From the NCBI GenBank assembly GCA_964420285.1, contig CAYQTE010000022.1, forward strand, positions 8,382 through 72,381: a DNA stretch of 64,000 nt, in the 5' to 3' direction. Shown one piece after another: positions 1-9,122 of the stretch. The notes below the pieces were generated by a model that made no database searches, had not been told where the DNA came from, and saw nothing but the letters and a program-made list of their open reading frames with translations. This stretch comes from CAYQTE01 sp964420285. Lineage in GTDB: Bacteria > Planctomycetota > Phycisphaerae > Tepidisphaerales > Tepidisphaeraceae. The translations under genes and the position numbers were made by a program. Within the stretch, counting starts at the first letter, position 1. Each line of letters begins with the position of its first letter.

Positions 1-629
1 TTGCAGATGTCCTCGGCGCCGCCGGCGACGGCCACGCCAACGGCCTCGACGCGCAAGGGAACCGCGCCGGCCAGTCGCAGGACGATGTCGATATCGTGAA
101 TCATCACGTCCAGGACCACGCCGACATCCGTGCTGCGAAACGTCATCGGGCTGACGCGAACAACGTCAATGAAACGGGGTTTGAGTCCGAGGCTTTGCAT
201 GGCCACGATGGCCGGATTGAACCGCTCAATATGCCCTGCCTGCACCGCCGTCTTGTGGCGGCCGGACAGATCGAGAATCTCCCGGCATTCCGCCACGCTG
301 GCGGCCAGCGGCTTTTCGATCAAACAGGGAATCCGCCGAGCCAGGCAAACAGCCGCCACCGCCAGGTGCATGCTGGTCGGCACAGCAATGGACACGGCCG
401 AACAGCGGTCCAGAAGCTCTTCGAGTGAATCGAACGCGCTGCAGGCGAAATCGCGCGCCACGGCCGCGGCGGCGTCGTGGACGGCATCGAACGCGCCGAC
501 AAGCCTGACGGATGGCATCTGCCCATAGACGCGGGCATGAAGCCGTCCCATGCGCCCGCAGCCGATGACGCCGACGGGAACCGGACTGGCTTTGGCCCCT
601 TGAGATTCGGATTTGGCCGTTGATGTCAT
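1..629 (-). CDS. Gfo/Idh/MocA-family NAD(P)-dependent oxidoreductase, partial (C-terminus outside window)
   Basis: The first 209 residues are present and the gene runs off the left edge. After a short polar leader comes a Rossmann nucleotide-binding motif, VGVIGCGRMGRLHARVY, then the family's IEKPLA motif and an RFNPA stretch followed by the conserved DVMIHDIDIVL segment at the start of the C-terminal domain. ATG at 629 is the first methionine of this frame. An oxidoreductase of this family often follows lpxA in planctomycetes and some other Gram-negatives. GnnA, which oxidises the 3-position of UDP-GlcNAc for amide-linked lipid A, belongs to this family, so a lipid A role is possible. No GnnB-type aminotransferase is visible here, so the substrate stays unassigned. 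Confidence 0.85.
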   Translation of the reverse strand, partial: MTSTAKSESQGAKASPVPVGVIGCGRMGRLHARVYGQMPSVRLVGAFDAVHDAAAAVARDFACSAFDSLEELLDRCSAVSIAVPTSMHLAVAAVCLARRIPCLIEKPLAASVAECREILDLSGRHKTAVQAGHIERFNPAIVAMQSLGLKPRFIDVVRVSPMTFRSTDVGVVLDVMIHDIDIVLRLAGAVPLRVEAVGVAVAGGAEDIC

Positions 630-805
630 GGAGCGGATGGTATCCGCGAATGGACGGATGAGATAGCCCGCGCGGACGCCCCGAAACGCCGTCCTGTTGA
701 TCTACTAGCGCAACCATGTCACATCGCTAACAATTCTGCGGCATAAACCGGCCTCGGTCGTGTACGCGTGGATTGCAATTTCCGTCGAGCGTTGTGGAGT
801 TTGCC

Positions 806-2536
806 GTGAAAAGAACCTGTCGCAAGCCGTTTGCACTGTTGTCAATCTTTGCCGTCAGCCTGATCACTGCCCTGCTGGCCGCCCGCGCGCGGGGCGCGAC
901 GCCGGAGGCAACCGGCCCCTGGAGTTTTGGCGTGATGTCCGACACGCAATGGACAGGCGTCGCCGATGATGGCCATAACCCCAACTCCGTCGCCGTCGAT
1001 ATCATTCAGCAGGTCAACCAGAAATTCGTCAATGCGGGCGTGAAGTTCGTGATCGCGGTGGGAGACGTAACCGAAAGGGGAACCACCGCCGCCCTGGACA
1101 CCCGGGCGGTTTTTGCCCAGAGGCTCTACAATGCCGGCGTCGGGTTCTATCCCCTGCGCGGCAATCACGAGTCCACCGCCGCCGCCGCCACAGAGTTTCA
1201 ACGCATCTTTCCCCAGACACACAACGGCAGCAACAACAGCGCCCCGGACGACATCTACAAAGTGGTGAACGCCGACTCGGCCACCGAGCCCACGCCGGCC
1301 AAGGCGGGCTCGCCGTTCACTGTCGGCAAGGATTTCAGCAGCCCCAGCGCCAATCTGGCCGGCTTGAGCTATTCGTTCGCCTACGGGAATGCGACGTTCA
1401 TACTCCTGGATCAATTCACTCCGCCCGACGGCAAGGCCGCCGACGGCAGCCCATACAATGTCAGCTCCAGCGCCATCGCCTCGCAGCAGGACTGGATCAG
1501 CCAGATCCTGCACGACCGCGCGGCCGCCACCCACGCATTTGTCTTCGGGCACAAGGGACTTATTACCGAACACCACCCCGACACACTGCTGGGAGCGAGT
1601 CCCAACAGCAACCCGGCGGCATATAACACGTTCATGGGCGCGCTTCAGGCCGGCGGCGTGCGCTATTACATCGGCGGTCACGATCACATGCACAACCGGA
1701 GCATCGTGACCAGTCCGGACGGCAAGTCGGCGGTTCAGGAAATCGTATGCGCCTCGGACAGTTCCAAGTTCTACGGACCGTCCAAGACCCCCAACGACAC
1801 GCTGAATCGCGAGAAGCTGATCTCCCAGCAACTGGGGACCATCGGCTACTACATCTACACGGTGGACGGCCCCCGAGTCACCGTGGATTACTACGCGACG
1901 GGGCAGATGGCGCTCTTCCCGCCGGCCGGCGGCGAAAGCACGCTCGACCGCACATCCGGCCTGATTTTCTCGCGGCGGGAGACGTTTGGCTACGACGCGA
2001 TCAACGGGCGGGAATTCCAGATCGCCCAGGGCGTCGCCTATACGTCGGTGCTGGCGGAGGTGAAACCCGGCGTTTCTTCCTATGGCGAGACCTTCCGAGG
2101 CACCTCCGGCCGGATTATTGGCGGCACCAACGGCTCATCCTCGCGCGGCGCCTATGACAACCGCCCGTTCATCAAGGCCGTAAATACGGGCTGGGCGCCG
2201 GCCCCCAGCACCCGCCAGAAGAGCGACGTGCTTTACCTGTGGGGAATGAACACCGTCAGCGATTCGACACGAGATACGTTTGTGGTATCGATGAGCTATG
2301 ATGCGTCAGCGGCCAGCGGCCTGAACCTCGCCGCCGGCGCCCTTCGCCTCATGAGCATCGAGCCCGCCGGATCCTGGATCGACGCCGTCGATGCCAATGC
2401 CGGGGGCACCCGGCGCTTTGTCCTGGGCGCCTGGAATTCCAACTACGGCCTGGGAACCTACGGCGTGGACCCCGCCACGGCCACGGCATGGGCGGTGGTC
2501 GACCACGGCGGAGCATTCGCTGTCGCCGGCGAATAG
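806..2536 (+). CDS. secreted calcineurin-like metallophosphoesterase
   Basis: A 576-residue protein with a Sec signal peptide (basic start, hydrophobic LLSIFAVSLITALLAA, cleavage likely after ARG-A). The metallophosphoesterase signature is complete in order: SDTQW near residue 45 (D-x-Q where D-x-H is usual), AVGD near 87, LRGNHE near 120, then FGHKG and IGGHDHMH later, which supply metal-binding histidines. The last 200 residues form an unassigned domain. I chose GTG at 806 because GGAG at 796-799 lies six bases upstream and it gives a clean signal peptide; an in-frame ATG at 773 would put extra residues before it. It probably hydrolyses a phosphoester in the periplasm. It lies opposite in strand to its lpx neighbours. 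Confidence 0.85.
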   Translation: MKRTCRKPFALLSIFAVSLITALLAARARGATPEATGPWSFGVMSDTQWTGVADDGHNPNSVAVDIIQQVNQKFVNAGVKFVIAVGDVTERGTTAALDTRAVFAQRLYNAGVGFYPLRGNHESTAAAATEFQRIFPQTHNGSNNSAPDDIYKVVNADSATEPTPAKAGSPFTVGKDFSSPSANLAGLSYSFAYGNATFILLDQFTPPDGKAADGSPYNVSSSAIASQQDWISQILHDRAAATHAFVFGHKGLITEHHPDTLLGASPNSNPAAYNTFMGALQAGGVRYYIGGHDHMHNRSIVTSPDGKSAVQEIVCASDSSKFYGPSKTPNDTLNREKLISQQLGTIGYYIYTVDGPRVTVDYYATGQMALFPPAGGESTLDRTSGLIFSRRETFGYDAINGREFQIAQGVAYTSVLAEVKPGVSSYGETFRGTSGRIIGGTNGSSSRGAYDNRPFIKAVNTGWAPAPSTRQKSDVLYLWGMNTVSDSTRDTFVVSMSYDASAASGLNLAAGALRLMSIEPAGSWIDAVDANAGGTRRFVLGAWNSNYGLGTYGVDPATATAWAVVDHGGAFAVAGE

Positions 2537-2765
2537 AGCCGGGGCGCGCCGCGCAGGTGGTTCCTGGATTTGCGATCGTAACCAGGCTCGATGATTCCTC
2601 TGGTTCAACGTGCCAGGTTCCGCCAGATCGTGAGGCGTTCAACATTTCAACTTGATGACGGCCAGTTCATCCATCTTCTTTCTGTGGGCAGGCACGACAA
2701 GGTTTGCTGACGTGGACCCAGCGGATGGCAATCTGTCGGATCGAGAAGACTGAGAATGGTTGCGA

Positions 2766-3572
2766 CTAGCGCGTCCGCAGACTTTCCAGATAACGTCCGT
2801 TGTGGCCCTGGTTTCTTCGGCGGAGGAACTCGATCAGGGCGCGGACGTTGGGGGTCAGGCCGTTGAGGGTGTCGAATTCTTCCAGGGCAAGGGCCATGGG
2901 CTTCTTTCGGAGGAAGAGTTTTCGGCAGGCTTCGTCGAGGGCCTCGATGTCACCTTCGCAGAAGCCGGCGCGGCGGAGTCCGACGACGTTGAGGCCGCGG
3001 ACGCGGTCGTCGCCGTCCACCTTGACGAACGGCGGCACATCGTGGTGGATTCTCGCGGCGCCGCCCAGGTACGCGTAGTCGCCGACAGTGACGTAATGGT
3101 GCAGCCCGACCAGACCCATCATGGCGACGTTGCTGCCGATCAGGACGTGTCCGGCCAGCATGACGTTATTGGAAAGGACACAATTGTTGCCGATCTGGGC
3201 GTCGTGGCCGACGTGGCAGTTGACCATCAGCAGATTGCCGCTGCCAAGCCGTGTAATGCCGTGGCCGCTGGGGGGTTCGGTGCCGCAGTGGACGGTGACG
3301 GCTTCGCGGAAGGCGTTGTCGTCGCCGATTTCGACCCGGGTGGGGCTGCCGCGGTATTTCTTGTCCTGCGGAGGGGCGCCGATGACGCAATTGGGGAAGA
3401 AGGTGTTGTTCCGGCCGACGGCGGTGTGGCCCAGGATGGTGACATGGGCTATGAGCTTGCAGCCGGGTCCGATGCGGACATCGGGCCCGACGACGCAGAA
3501 GGGTCCGACGTGAACATCGGGAGCCAGATCGGCCTTGGGGTCAACGACGGATAGTGGCGAGATCGATGGCAT
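2766..3572 (-). CDS. lpxA: acyl-ACP--UDP-N-acetylglucosamine O-acyltransferase
   Basis: A 268-residue left-handed beta-helix protein of normal LpxA length that performs the first step of lipid A synthesis in the cytoplasm. Hexapeptide repeats fill residues 1-190 (for example VVGPDVRIGPGCKL). The catalytic region NCHVGHD has His120 and His123, matching E. coli H122/H125, and is followed by LAGHVLIGS and a C-terminal helical domain including LRRAGF. Ten bases separate it from the upstream lpxC-fabZ stop, so the two are co-transcribed. The ATG at 3572 has no clear Shine-Dalgarno sequence and may depend on coupling; an earlier start would run into lpxC-fabZ. Confidence 0.93.
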   Translation of the reverse strand: MPSISPLSVVDPKADLAPDVHVGPFCVVGPDVRIGPGCKLIAHVTILGHTAVGRNNTFFPNCVIGAPPQDKKYRGSPTRVEIGDDNAFREAVTVHCGTEPPSGHGITRLGSGNLLMVNCHVGHDAQIGNNCVLSNNVMLAGHVLIGSNVAMMGLVGLHHYVTVGDYAYLGGAARIHHDVPPFVKVDGDDRVRGLNVVGLRRAGFCEGDIEALDEACRKLFLRKKPMALALEEFDTLNGLTPNVRALIEFLRRRNQGHNGRYLESLRTR

Positions 3573-3582
3573 AACAAAGGGA

Positions 3583-4899
3583 TCAAGCGGGCTCTGCGTC
3601 CACGAGCATAAATTTAATCTCTGCCTCGGCGGCCATTTTGTCGCCGACGAAAGCCTTGCAGCGGACATGTCCGGTGCGGCTCTTGACGCGTACGGCGATG
3701 GCCTCCAGAAGCAACTGATCGCCCGGTACGACCGGGTTACGCATCTTCACCTTATCCATGCTGAGCAGGACCGCAAGCTTGCCGGTGTGTTCGAGTTTCT
3801 GGCTGAGAAGGATGCCGCCGAGCTGCGCGAGGGCTTCGACGATCAGCACGCCGGGCATGATGGGCGTGCCGGGATAATGACCCTGAAAAAAAATATCGTT
3901 GAAGGTGACGTTTTTGATGCCTACGGCCTTCTCGTCTCCGACGATCTCGATGACCCGGTCAATCAGCAGCATCGGATAGCGGTGGGGCAGGATGCGCTGA
4001 ATGCGACGGATGTCCAGAACTGCCTCTCGCTGCATAAGCTGCTCGCGCGAGTTGGCCAGATCCTGATCGAGAAGACGCCGGGCCAGTTGATGGTTCAGTT
4101 CGTGGCCGGACTTGCGGGCGACCAACCGGCCGCGGACGGGCCGGCCGACGAGATAAAGATCGCCGACCAGGTCGAGGACTTTGTGGCGGGCGCACTCATC
4201 GGTGAATCGCCAGGCGTTGTCGACAAGGCCGGTGGGGGAAACGACCAGCAGATCCTGGGGCGTGAGATGGCGTCCCATTCCACGTGCGCGGAGTTCCTGG
4301 GTTTCGCGTTCAAATACAAATGTGCGCGCCGGCGCCAGTTGCGAGACGAAATCATCCTGGCCGAGCGTGAAACAGACAACCTGCCGGCCCAGCGGCGGCG
4401 GGGCCTCGAAGTCATAGATGATCTCGAGCCGATCGGCCGGTCCGGGCAGTGCGGCCAGCGAGGCATCGCCCAGGGAGACCTGGACGGGCTTGCGAATAAT
4501 GAGCGGTCGGACGTCGGCCTCCTGTTCGACGACGCCGGCCGAAACCAGCAGGTCAACGAAACTCTTGCTGCTGCCGTCGCCGCCGGGGATTTCGCCGACC
4601 ATGCCGCCGGACACCTTGACGGTGGCGTTGTCGATCTGGAGACCGCTGAGCGCGGCCATGCAATGCTCGACGGTTTCGACGTGGAGTGTTCCGTTGCGGA
4701 GGCAGGTTCTTCGGGGACGCTTGACGACGTTGTCGATGAAGGCGGCGATGCTGGTGGACTGGTTGTCCTGCTCGCGGACGAAGTGGATTCCCTGGCCGAT
4801 ATCGGCGGGGCTGAAGGTGAGCGTGGCCTCTTCGCCGGAAAAGAGGCCGGGCCCGCTGAGGGAGACATCGCGGGAAATAGTTTTTTGTCTCTCCATCAT
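3583..4899 (-). CDS. lpxC-fabZ: bifunctional UDP-3-O-acyl-GlcNAc deacetylase / 3-hydroxyacyl-ACP dehydratase
   Basis: A 438-residue fusion. Residues 1-285 are LpxC, the zinc deacetylase that commits to lipid A: E78-H79 in TVEHCMAAL, His239 and Asp243 in ARHKVLDLVGD, and His266 in KSGHELN match the E. coli zinc and catalytic positions. Residues 295-436 are FabZ: HRYPMLLIDR, then His341 in GHYPGTPIMPG and Glu355 in VEALAQ, the hot-dog dehydratase pair. This fusion is known from planctomycetes, Bacteroidetes and Chlorobi. The first domain has GLFSG where GLHTG is usual. Candidate starts are ATG 4899, ATG 4896 and GTG 4905, none with a strong ribosome-binding site. Confidence 0.95.
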   Translation of the reverse strand: MMERQKTISRDVSLSGPGLFSGEEATLTFSPADIGQGIHFVREQDNQSTSIAAFIDNVVKRPRRTCLRNGTLHVETVEHCMAALSGLQIDNATVKVSGGMVGEIPGGDGSSKSFVDLLVSAGVVEQEADVRPLIIRKPVQVSLGDASLAALPGPADRLEIIYDFEAPPPLGRQVVCFTLGQDDFVSQLAPARTFVFERETQELRARGMGRHLTPQDLLVVSPTGLVDNAWRFTDECARHKVLDLVGDLYLVGRPVRGRLVARKSGHELNHQLARRLLDQDLANSREQLMQREAVLDIRRIQRILPHRYPMLLIDRVIEIVGDEKAVGIKNVTFNDIFFQGHYPGTPIMPGVLIVEALAQLGGILLSQKLEHTGKLAVLLSMDKVKMRNPVVPGDQLLLEAIAVRVKSRTGHVRCKAFVGDKMAAEAEIKFMLVDAEPA

Positions 4900-5036
4900 G
4901 CACACCGAGTCTGTCGGCAGAGGCCGGGGATCGACCGCTTTCCGCTAAGCCGCATCAGTATAGGTATTTGGGCGGCGTGGAGAAGGGTCTGCGTCGCCGG
5001 GGCGACATCTTTTCATGGGAATTGATATCGGCGGCG

Positions 5037-5071
5037 GGGCACTCGAAACGCGATTGCCTATTTGCTATAGT
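5037..5071 (+). promoter_or_regulatory. candidate sigma70-like promoter ahead of the export lipoprotein gene
   Basis: TATAGT at 5066-5071 is preceded by TGC (extended -10 type), and TCGAAA at 5043-5048 lies 17 bases upstream as a weak -35. It is in the 391-base gap (4900-5290) between divergently oriented lpxC-fabZ and the export gene, about 220 bases before the chosen start. I see no other gene in this gap. Read by eye only. Confidence 0.3.
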
Positions 5072-5290
5072 CCGTGCAGCCGGTGCAGCTTATCCAATCT
5101 TCCAGGAGAAGGATCGGGATGAGAGTGCGATATCGGACCATGCCGCTGCGTGGCGGTGTCAGTTCCCGATGGCGGAGATTATGGCGCCGTCGGAGTGAAA
5201 GAGGGATTTTATGGGCTGGCTCAGCCGTTGGGCTGGAGCGGCGGTCCGTTTATTCCGATGAGAGAAGGCCATTTTGGAAAGGAGCGCCTC

Positions 5291-6658
5291 TTGCGTTCTC
5301 AGAGTCAAATTGCGTCTTTTTCGGCCGGCCGCCGGTCGCTGTTTATCATGGGGTTCATGACCCTGGTCGGTCTGCTGGCCGGAGGGTGCGAGACCAATAG
5401 CTTCATGGATCCGTCGGAGCCGCAGATTTATCCGGCGGCGTCTCAGGATCATGGGGGGCTGTTGAAGCCGATCCTGCGCACGCTTGATGCGCGCGAACCG
5501 AATCAGGAATTCGCCCATACCGACGAAGTCACTCCCGATGATCTTACGGTCGCGCCGGGTGACTATCACATCGGCAAGGACGACCTGGTCAGCGTGACGA
5601 TCACCAACCTGAACGGGGAAGGCCAGGAGACGCTCAAGACCGTTCGGATTACGGACACGGGCATGATCGATCTGCCGTATATCGATCCGCTCAAGGCCGA
5701 AGGTCTGACCGAACACGAGTTGGAATCCGCCATCGCCGACGCGTACAAGAAGGCCCTGCTGGTGAAAGACACGCAGGTGTCGGTGACGGTGAACGAGACG
5801 CGGGCGCGCACGTTCAGCATTCTGGGGAATATTGCAGTACCTGGCCAGTACGAAATTCTGCAATCGGACTTCCGCATACTCGATGCGCTGGTGTTGGCTC
5901 ACGCAACGCCGGAAATGACGGGCGTCGATTACCTGTACGTCCTTCGCAAGCGCAGCAGCGATCTTGGCGCCACCACTCGACCCGCGGAAACCAATCCCAC
6001 GCCCACTCCGACAGTCCAGCCGGAGCCGGCCATTCCGGCGCCGACGACCGAAATGCTCCAGCCTCGTACCGATGCCACTGTCGATCATCCGATCTTCGCC
6101 GATTCCACGACTCTGCCCGCCGGCTCGGGCAGTTCGGCGCCGGCGACGACCAACCCATCGGGGTTTGCGTTCAGCGCACCGGCGGGCACGGCCGACACGC
6201 GCGTTATTCGGATTCCGTTAACGGAGTTGCGGTATGGGGCGTTGAAGTACAATATCGTTGTTCGGCCGGGTGACCTGATTTTTGTGCCGCAGCCGACCGT
6301 TGGTGTCTATTATATAGGTGGCCACGTGCTTCGTGGCGGCGTATTCTCGCTATCGGGCATGGATATTACGCTGAAGCAGGCCGTGGTGGCGGCGGGTATG
6401 TTCGACCAGGCGGCCGTGCCGTGGCGAACGGAGGTGATTCGCCGGATCGGTGAGAATCAGGAAGTATTCGTGCGCGTGAATTTGTATCAGGTGTGGAGCG
6501 GTGACGTGCCGGACATTTTCATCAAGCCCAACGACACGATCGTCGTAGGCACCGACTGGTGGGCCACATTCCTGGGCGCGGTGCGGAATTCGTTCCGCCT
6601 GACCTATGGTGCCGGTTTTCTGTACGACCGGGACTATTGGAACCCGACGACCCGCTAA
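5291..6658 (+). CDS. polysaccharide biosynthesis/export lipoprotein (Wza-like)
   Basis: A 455-residue outer-membrane lipoprotein with a lipobox (LLAGGC, Cys33). The polysaccharide-export domain follows (about residues 75-160: APGDYHIGKDDLVSVTI, TDTGMIDLPYIDPLKAEGLT), then an SLBB-type segment (FSILGNIAVPGQYEI). A Pro/Thr-rich linker at about 225-330 leads to a second SLBB-like unit (IRPGDLIFVPQP-like, then YIGGHVLRGGVFSL) and a short hydrophobic end. I chose TTG at 5291 because AAAGGAG ends six bases before it and it opens directly on a good lipoprotein signal; ATG at 5258 has no such site. It should form the outer-membrane channel for an exopolysaccharide and heads exosortase module 1. Confidence 0.88.
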   Translation: MRSQSQIASFSAGRRSLFIMGFMTLVGLLAGGCETNSFMDPSEPQIYPAASQDHGGLLKPILRTLDAREPNQEFAHTDEVTPDDLTVAPGDYHIGKDDLVSVTITNLNGEGQETLKTVRITDTGMIDLPYIDPLKAEGLTEHELESAIADAYKKALLVKDTQVSVTVNETRARTFSILGNIAVPGQYEILQSDFRILDALVLAHATPEMTGVDYLYVLRKRSSDLGATTRPAETNPTPTPTVQPEPAIPAPTTEMLQPRTDATVDHPIFADSTTLPAGSGSSAPATTNPSGFAFSAPAGTADTRVIRIPLTELRYGALKYNIVVRPGDLIFVPQPTVGVYYIGGHVLRGGVFSLSGMDITLKQAVVAAGMFDQAAVPWRTEVIRRIGENQEVFVRVNLYQVWSGDVPDIFIKPNDTIVVGTDWWATFLGAVRNSFRLTYGAGFLYDRDYWNPTTR

Positions 6659-6680
6659 CACGGGCGGCGGTGGCTCCCAA

Positions 6681-6722
6681 GCCGGGTCGATGCAGTCTCT
6701 TTGAGTCTGACAACGACCCGGC
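6681..6722 (+). other. intercistronic hairpin between export lipoprotein and exosortase
   Basis: GCCGGGTCG (6681-6689) is exactly complementary to CGACCCGGC (6714-6722). The 24-base loop is itself partly palindromic (CAG..CTC / GAG..CTG). No T-run follows, so it looks more like an RNA-stability or attenuation structure than a terminator. It lies in the 254-base gap (6659-6912), where I found no gene. Confidence 0.4.
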
Positions 6723-6912
6723 CTGGGGTGAATTTAAGGGGATGGAGGATTAGCCCAGAACCGTACCGCCTTGCGGGACGTACTGGCATTGGGCGGCGCG
6801 GGGAGGCGTCAGCGGAGTTGGTGCAGGGGTCGGGTACCGGTACAGGGACGTGCCGAGTCAGAGAGATTCGTCGTCGTGTCACGGGATGGGCACTTCGACG
6901 GCAGTTGTTCGC

Positions 6913-8268
6913 ATGACAGGCCGGAACGATCTGATGTCCCACTCCACCCCATTGGAATATGAATCCCTCGGCACCGCCAGGGCGGCCGGTGAGATCGAGC
7001 CGCGATGGCTGGGGCTTGGGCAAACCGCGTGGGTGAAGATCGGCGTCATCACGATTCTGTTTGCGGCGCTCTTCTGGCCCAATCTGCGCCGACTATGGGA
7101 AAAGACCAATCCCTTCACCGGCGAGGCCAACTGGGGCCACGCGATGGGCGTTCCCATCATCGGGCTGTATTACCTGTACCTCAATCGCGACAAGCTGCTG
7201 GCCGCCAGGGCGAAAACAAGCTGGTGGGGACTGATCTGGCTGGTGCTTGGCGTGCTGCTGTTCCTGTACGGCATCTATCCCGGGCAGAACGACTTCGTCA
7301 AGGATTTCGGGATGGTGGTGACGCTGTTCGGCGTGGTGCTGCTCCTGGCCGGCGGCGACGTTATGAAGATCGCGTGGTTCCCCATCGCCTTTCTGGTCTG
7401 TGCGATCCCCTGGCCGGGCTTGCTCTACAGCAAAGTTGCCGGCCCCCTGCAGAGCATGGCGGCGCAGGTGGCGGTCTGGGTGTTGCAGGTTTCGCAGGTC
7501 AAGGCGTTTGCCGGCGGAACGAAGATCGTCATCTACGGACACAATGACGTGGTGCGCACGCTGAACGTCGCCGAGGCCTGCGCGGGACTTCGCTCACTGA
7601 TGACTTTCGTGTCCATCGGCGCGGCCCTGGCGTTCCTGCTCTGGTCGTTCCGGCCGCTCTGGCAGAAGCTGCTGATCACGGCGTCGGCGGTACCGATCGC
7701 CATTTTTTGCAACGTGATGCGGGTGAGCGGACAGGGATTGCTGGATCGGTACGTAAGTCCGGAACTCTCTGAGAGTTTTGCCCACCAGTTCGTGGGATTG
7801 ATCATGATGATCCCCGCGTTCTTTCTGCTGCTGGCGGTGGGTTGGACGCTGGATCAGATGCTGATTCAGGACATTGATGAAAAACAGGTGATGTCGCGAG
7901 GCCTGGTGCGAAGAAGCCGGGCCGCCCGCGTCGTGCCGCCGCCCCCGGTCCGCACCCTGCGGGCTCGCGCCGCCGGCGCGCCAGACGCCTACGCTCCCGT
8001 CGAACCCGCTGAAAAGAACCCGGCGCCATCCGAACCGGCTGTTGCCGGGCCTGCCTCCAATCCACCGGCGGCGCCGCCGCGCGCCACGCCGATTCCGCCG
8101 GGCGTAACCCGGCTTCCCCCTCGAACGCCCCTGGCGCCGGGTCGAGCCAATAGCCGTCTGAGCAGCGGTTCGCCGCGACGGCCCGGCGCCATCGTGCCGC
8201 CACCGATGAATTTGTCGCCGCAGCGCAATCCAACCAAATCAAGACCAACCGGCACGGAGGATGCGTGA
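6913..8268 (+). CDS. exosortase 1, with long C-terminal cytoplasmic tail
   Basis: A polytopic inner-membrane cysteine transpeptidase of the exosortase family that cleaves and transfers PEP-CTERM-type proteins. Catalytic residues are in place: Cys223 in NVAEACAGLRS, Arg270 in FCNVMRVS and His291 in FAHQFVG. About eight membrane segments cover residues 35-320. Residues 325-451 form a Pro/Ala/Arg-rich low-complexity tail that ordinary exosortases lack. The start could be ATG 6913 or 6934, since no strong ribosome-binding site decides. Its stop overlaps the next start by one base (TGATG), coupling it to EpsI. Confidence 0.92.
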   Translation: MTGRNDLMSHSTPLEYESLGTARAAGEIEPRWLGLGQTAWVKIGVITILFAALFWPNLRRLWEKTNPFTGEANWGHAMGVPIIGLYYLYLNRDKLLAARAKTSWWGLIWLVLGVLLFLYGIYPGQNDFVKDFGMVVTLFGVVLLLAGGDVMKIAWFPIAFLVCAIPWPGLLYSKVAGPLQSMAAQVAVWVLQVSQVKAFAGGTKIVIYGHNDVVRTLNVAEACAGLRSLMTFVSIGAALAFLLWSFRPLWQKLLITASAVPIAIFCNVMRVSGQGLLDRYVSPELSESFAHQFVGLIMMIPAFFLLLAVGWTLDQMLIQDIDEKQVMSRGLVRRSRAARVVPPPPVRTLRARAAGAPDAYAPVEPAEKNPAPSEPAVAGPASNPPAAPPRATPIPPGVTRLPPRTPLAPGRANSRLSSGSPRRPGAIVPPPMNLSPQRNPTKSRPTGTEDA

Positions 8269-9116
8269 TGAGCCCGTTTCAGCGAGCATTCAAGCAGCCG
8301 GCGTTTGTTGTCGCGACGGTGTTGTTGCTGGTGGCCGCGGCCGGGCTGAACACCGTCGTGGCGTGGCTGAAGGTTGATTTTAAGAAGCTTCCGCTGCCGT
8401 TGCGTCAGAGCCTCACGACGATACCAAGTCGCCTGGGAAACTGGGTGCAGGTGTCGGTGGATCGGCCGCTGAATAAGGAGTTGCAGGATACGCTTAGCAC
8501 CGACAAATACATTTTCCGGGATTACATCGATACGAGGGTCTTTACAGACCCGGCGGTACTGGCAAGTTTCGAGGGAAAGACTCCCGATGAGCGATCGAGC
8601 CTTCTGGCCGTGCTTCAGACTCAGCATCCCGAGGGCGTCATCAACGCTGACGTGACGTATTATACAGGACTGGTGGACACAGTGGCGCATATTCCGGATC
8701 GCTGCTACATCGCCTCGGGTTGGGAGCCGAAAGATAAGGTATATCCGGCATGGGATCTTGGGCCGGGTCGATTGGGAAAGAAGCCCGGCGATGATCCCAG
8801 GATCAGTGTCCGGTTCATTGACTTTGAGGACCAGACTGGCGCATCGCAAACAGAGAAGAATGTGGCGTATTTCTTTCATGTGGACGGCGAGTACCAGAGC
8901 GATCCGGATATGGTCCGGGCGAAGTTGCAGAACCTGCTGCAACGATACGGCTACTACGCGAAGGTGGAATTGCAGACGGTGATGACGGACCAGAAACGCT
9001 CGCAGCAGGTGATGCAGGATTTCCTGCGGCAGGCTCTGCCGAGCATCGAAGCGACGCTTCCCGACTGGCAGAAGGCTACAGCCGCGGTTCCGCAAAAGGT
9101 TGCGGCAGGTGGATAA
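8268..9116 (+). CDS. epsI: EpsI-family exosortase-associated protein (DUF3485), copy 1
   Basis: A 282-residue protein with one N-terminal membrane anchor (VVATVLLLVAAAGL) and the EpsI signature HIPDRCYIASGW near residue 145. The family accompanies exosortases and is often linked to exopolysaccharide loci; its biochemical role is not established. ATG at 8268 has GGAGG at 8256-8260, seven bases upstream, and is preferred to GTG at 8265. It is coupled to exosortase 1 and six bases separate it from the TPR gene. Confidence 0.87.
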   Translation: MSPFQRAFKQPAFVVATVLLLVAAAGLNTVVAWLKVDFKKLPLPLRQSLTTIPSRLGNWVQVSVDRPLNKELQDTLSTDKYIFRDYIDTRVFTDPAVLASFEGKTPDERSSLLAVLQTQHPEGVINADVTYYTGLVDTVAHIPDRCYIASGWEPKDKVYPAWDLGPGRLGKKPGDDPRISVRFIDFEDQTGASQTEKNVAYFFHVDGEYQSDPDMVRAKLQNLLQRYGYYAKVELQTVMTDQKRSQQVMQDFLRQALPSIEATLPDWQKATAAVPQKVAAGG

Positions 9117-9122
9117 AACGAT

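Noticed and set aside
3535..5025. Plus-strand open frame of 496 codons
   Set aside because: Antisense to lpxC-fabZ, whose catalytic motifs are unmistakable.
5258..5290. ATG 5258 as start of the export lipoprotein
   Set aside because: It lacks a ribosome-binding site, while TTG 5291 has AAAGGAG at ideal spacing and begins the lipoprotein signal directly.
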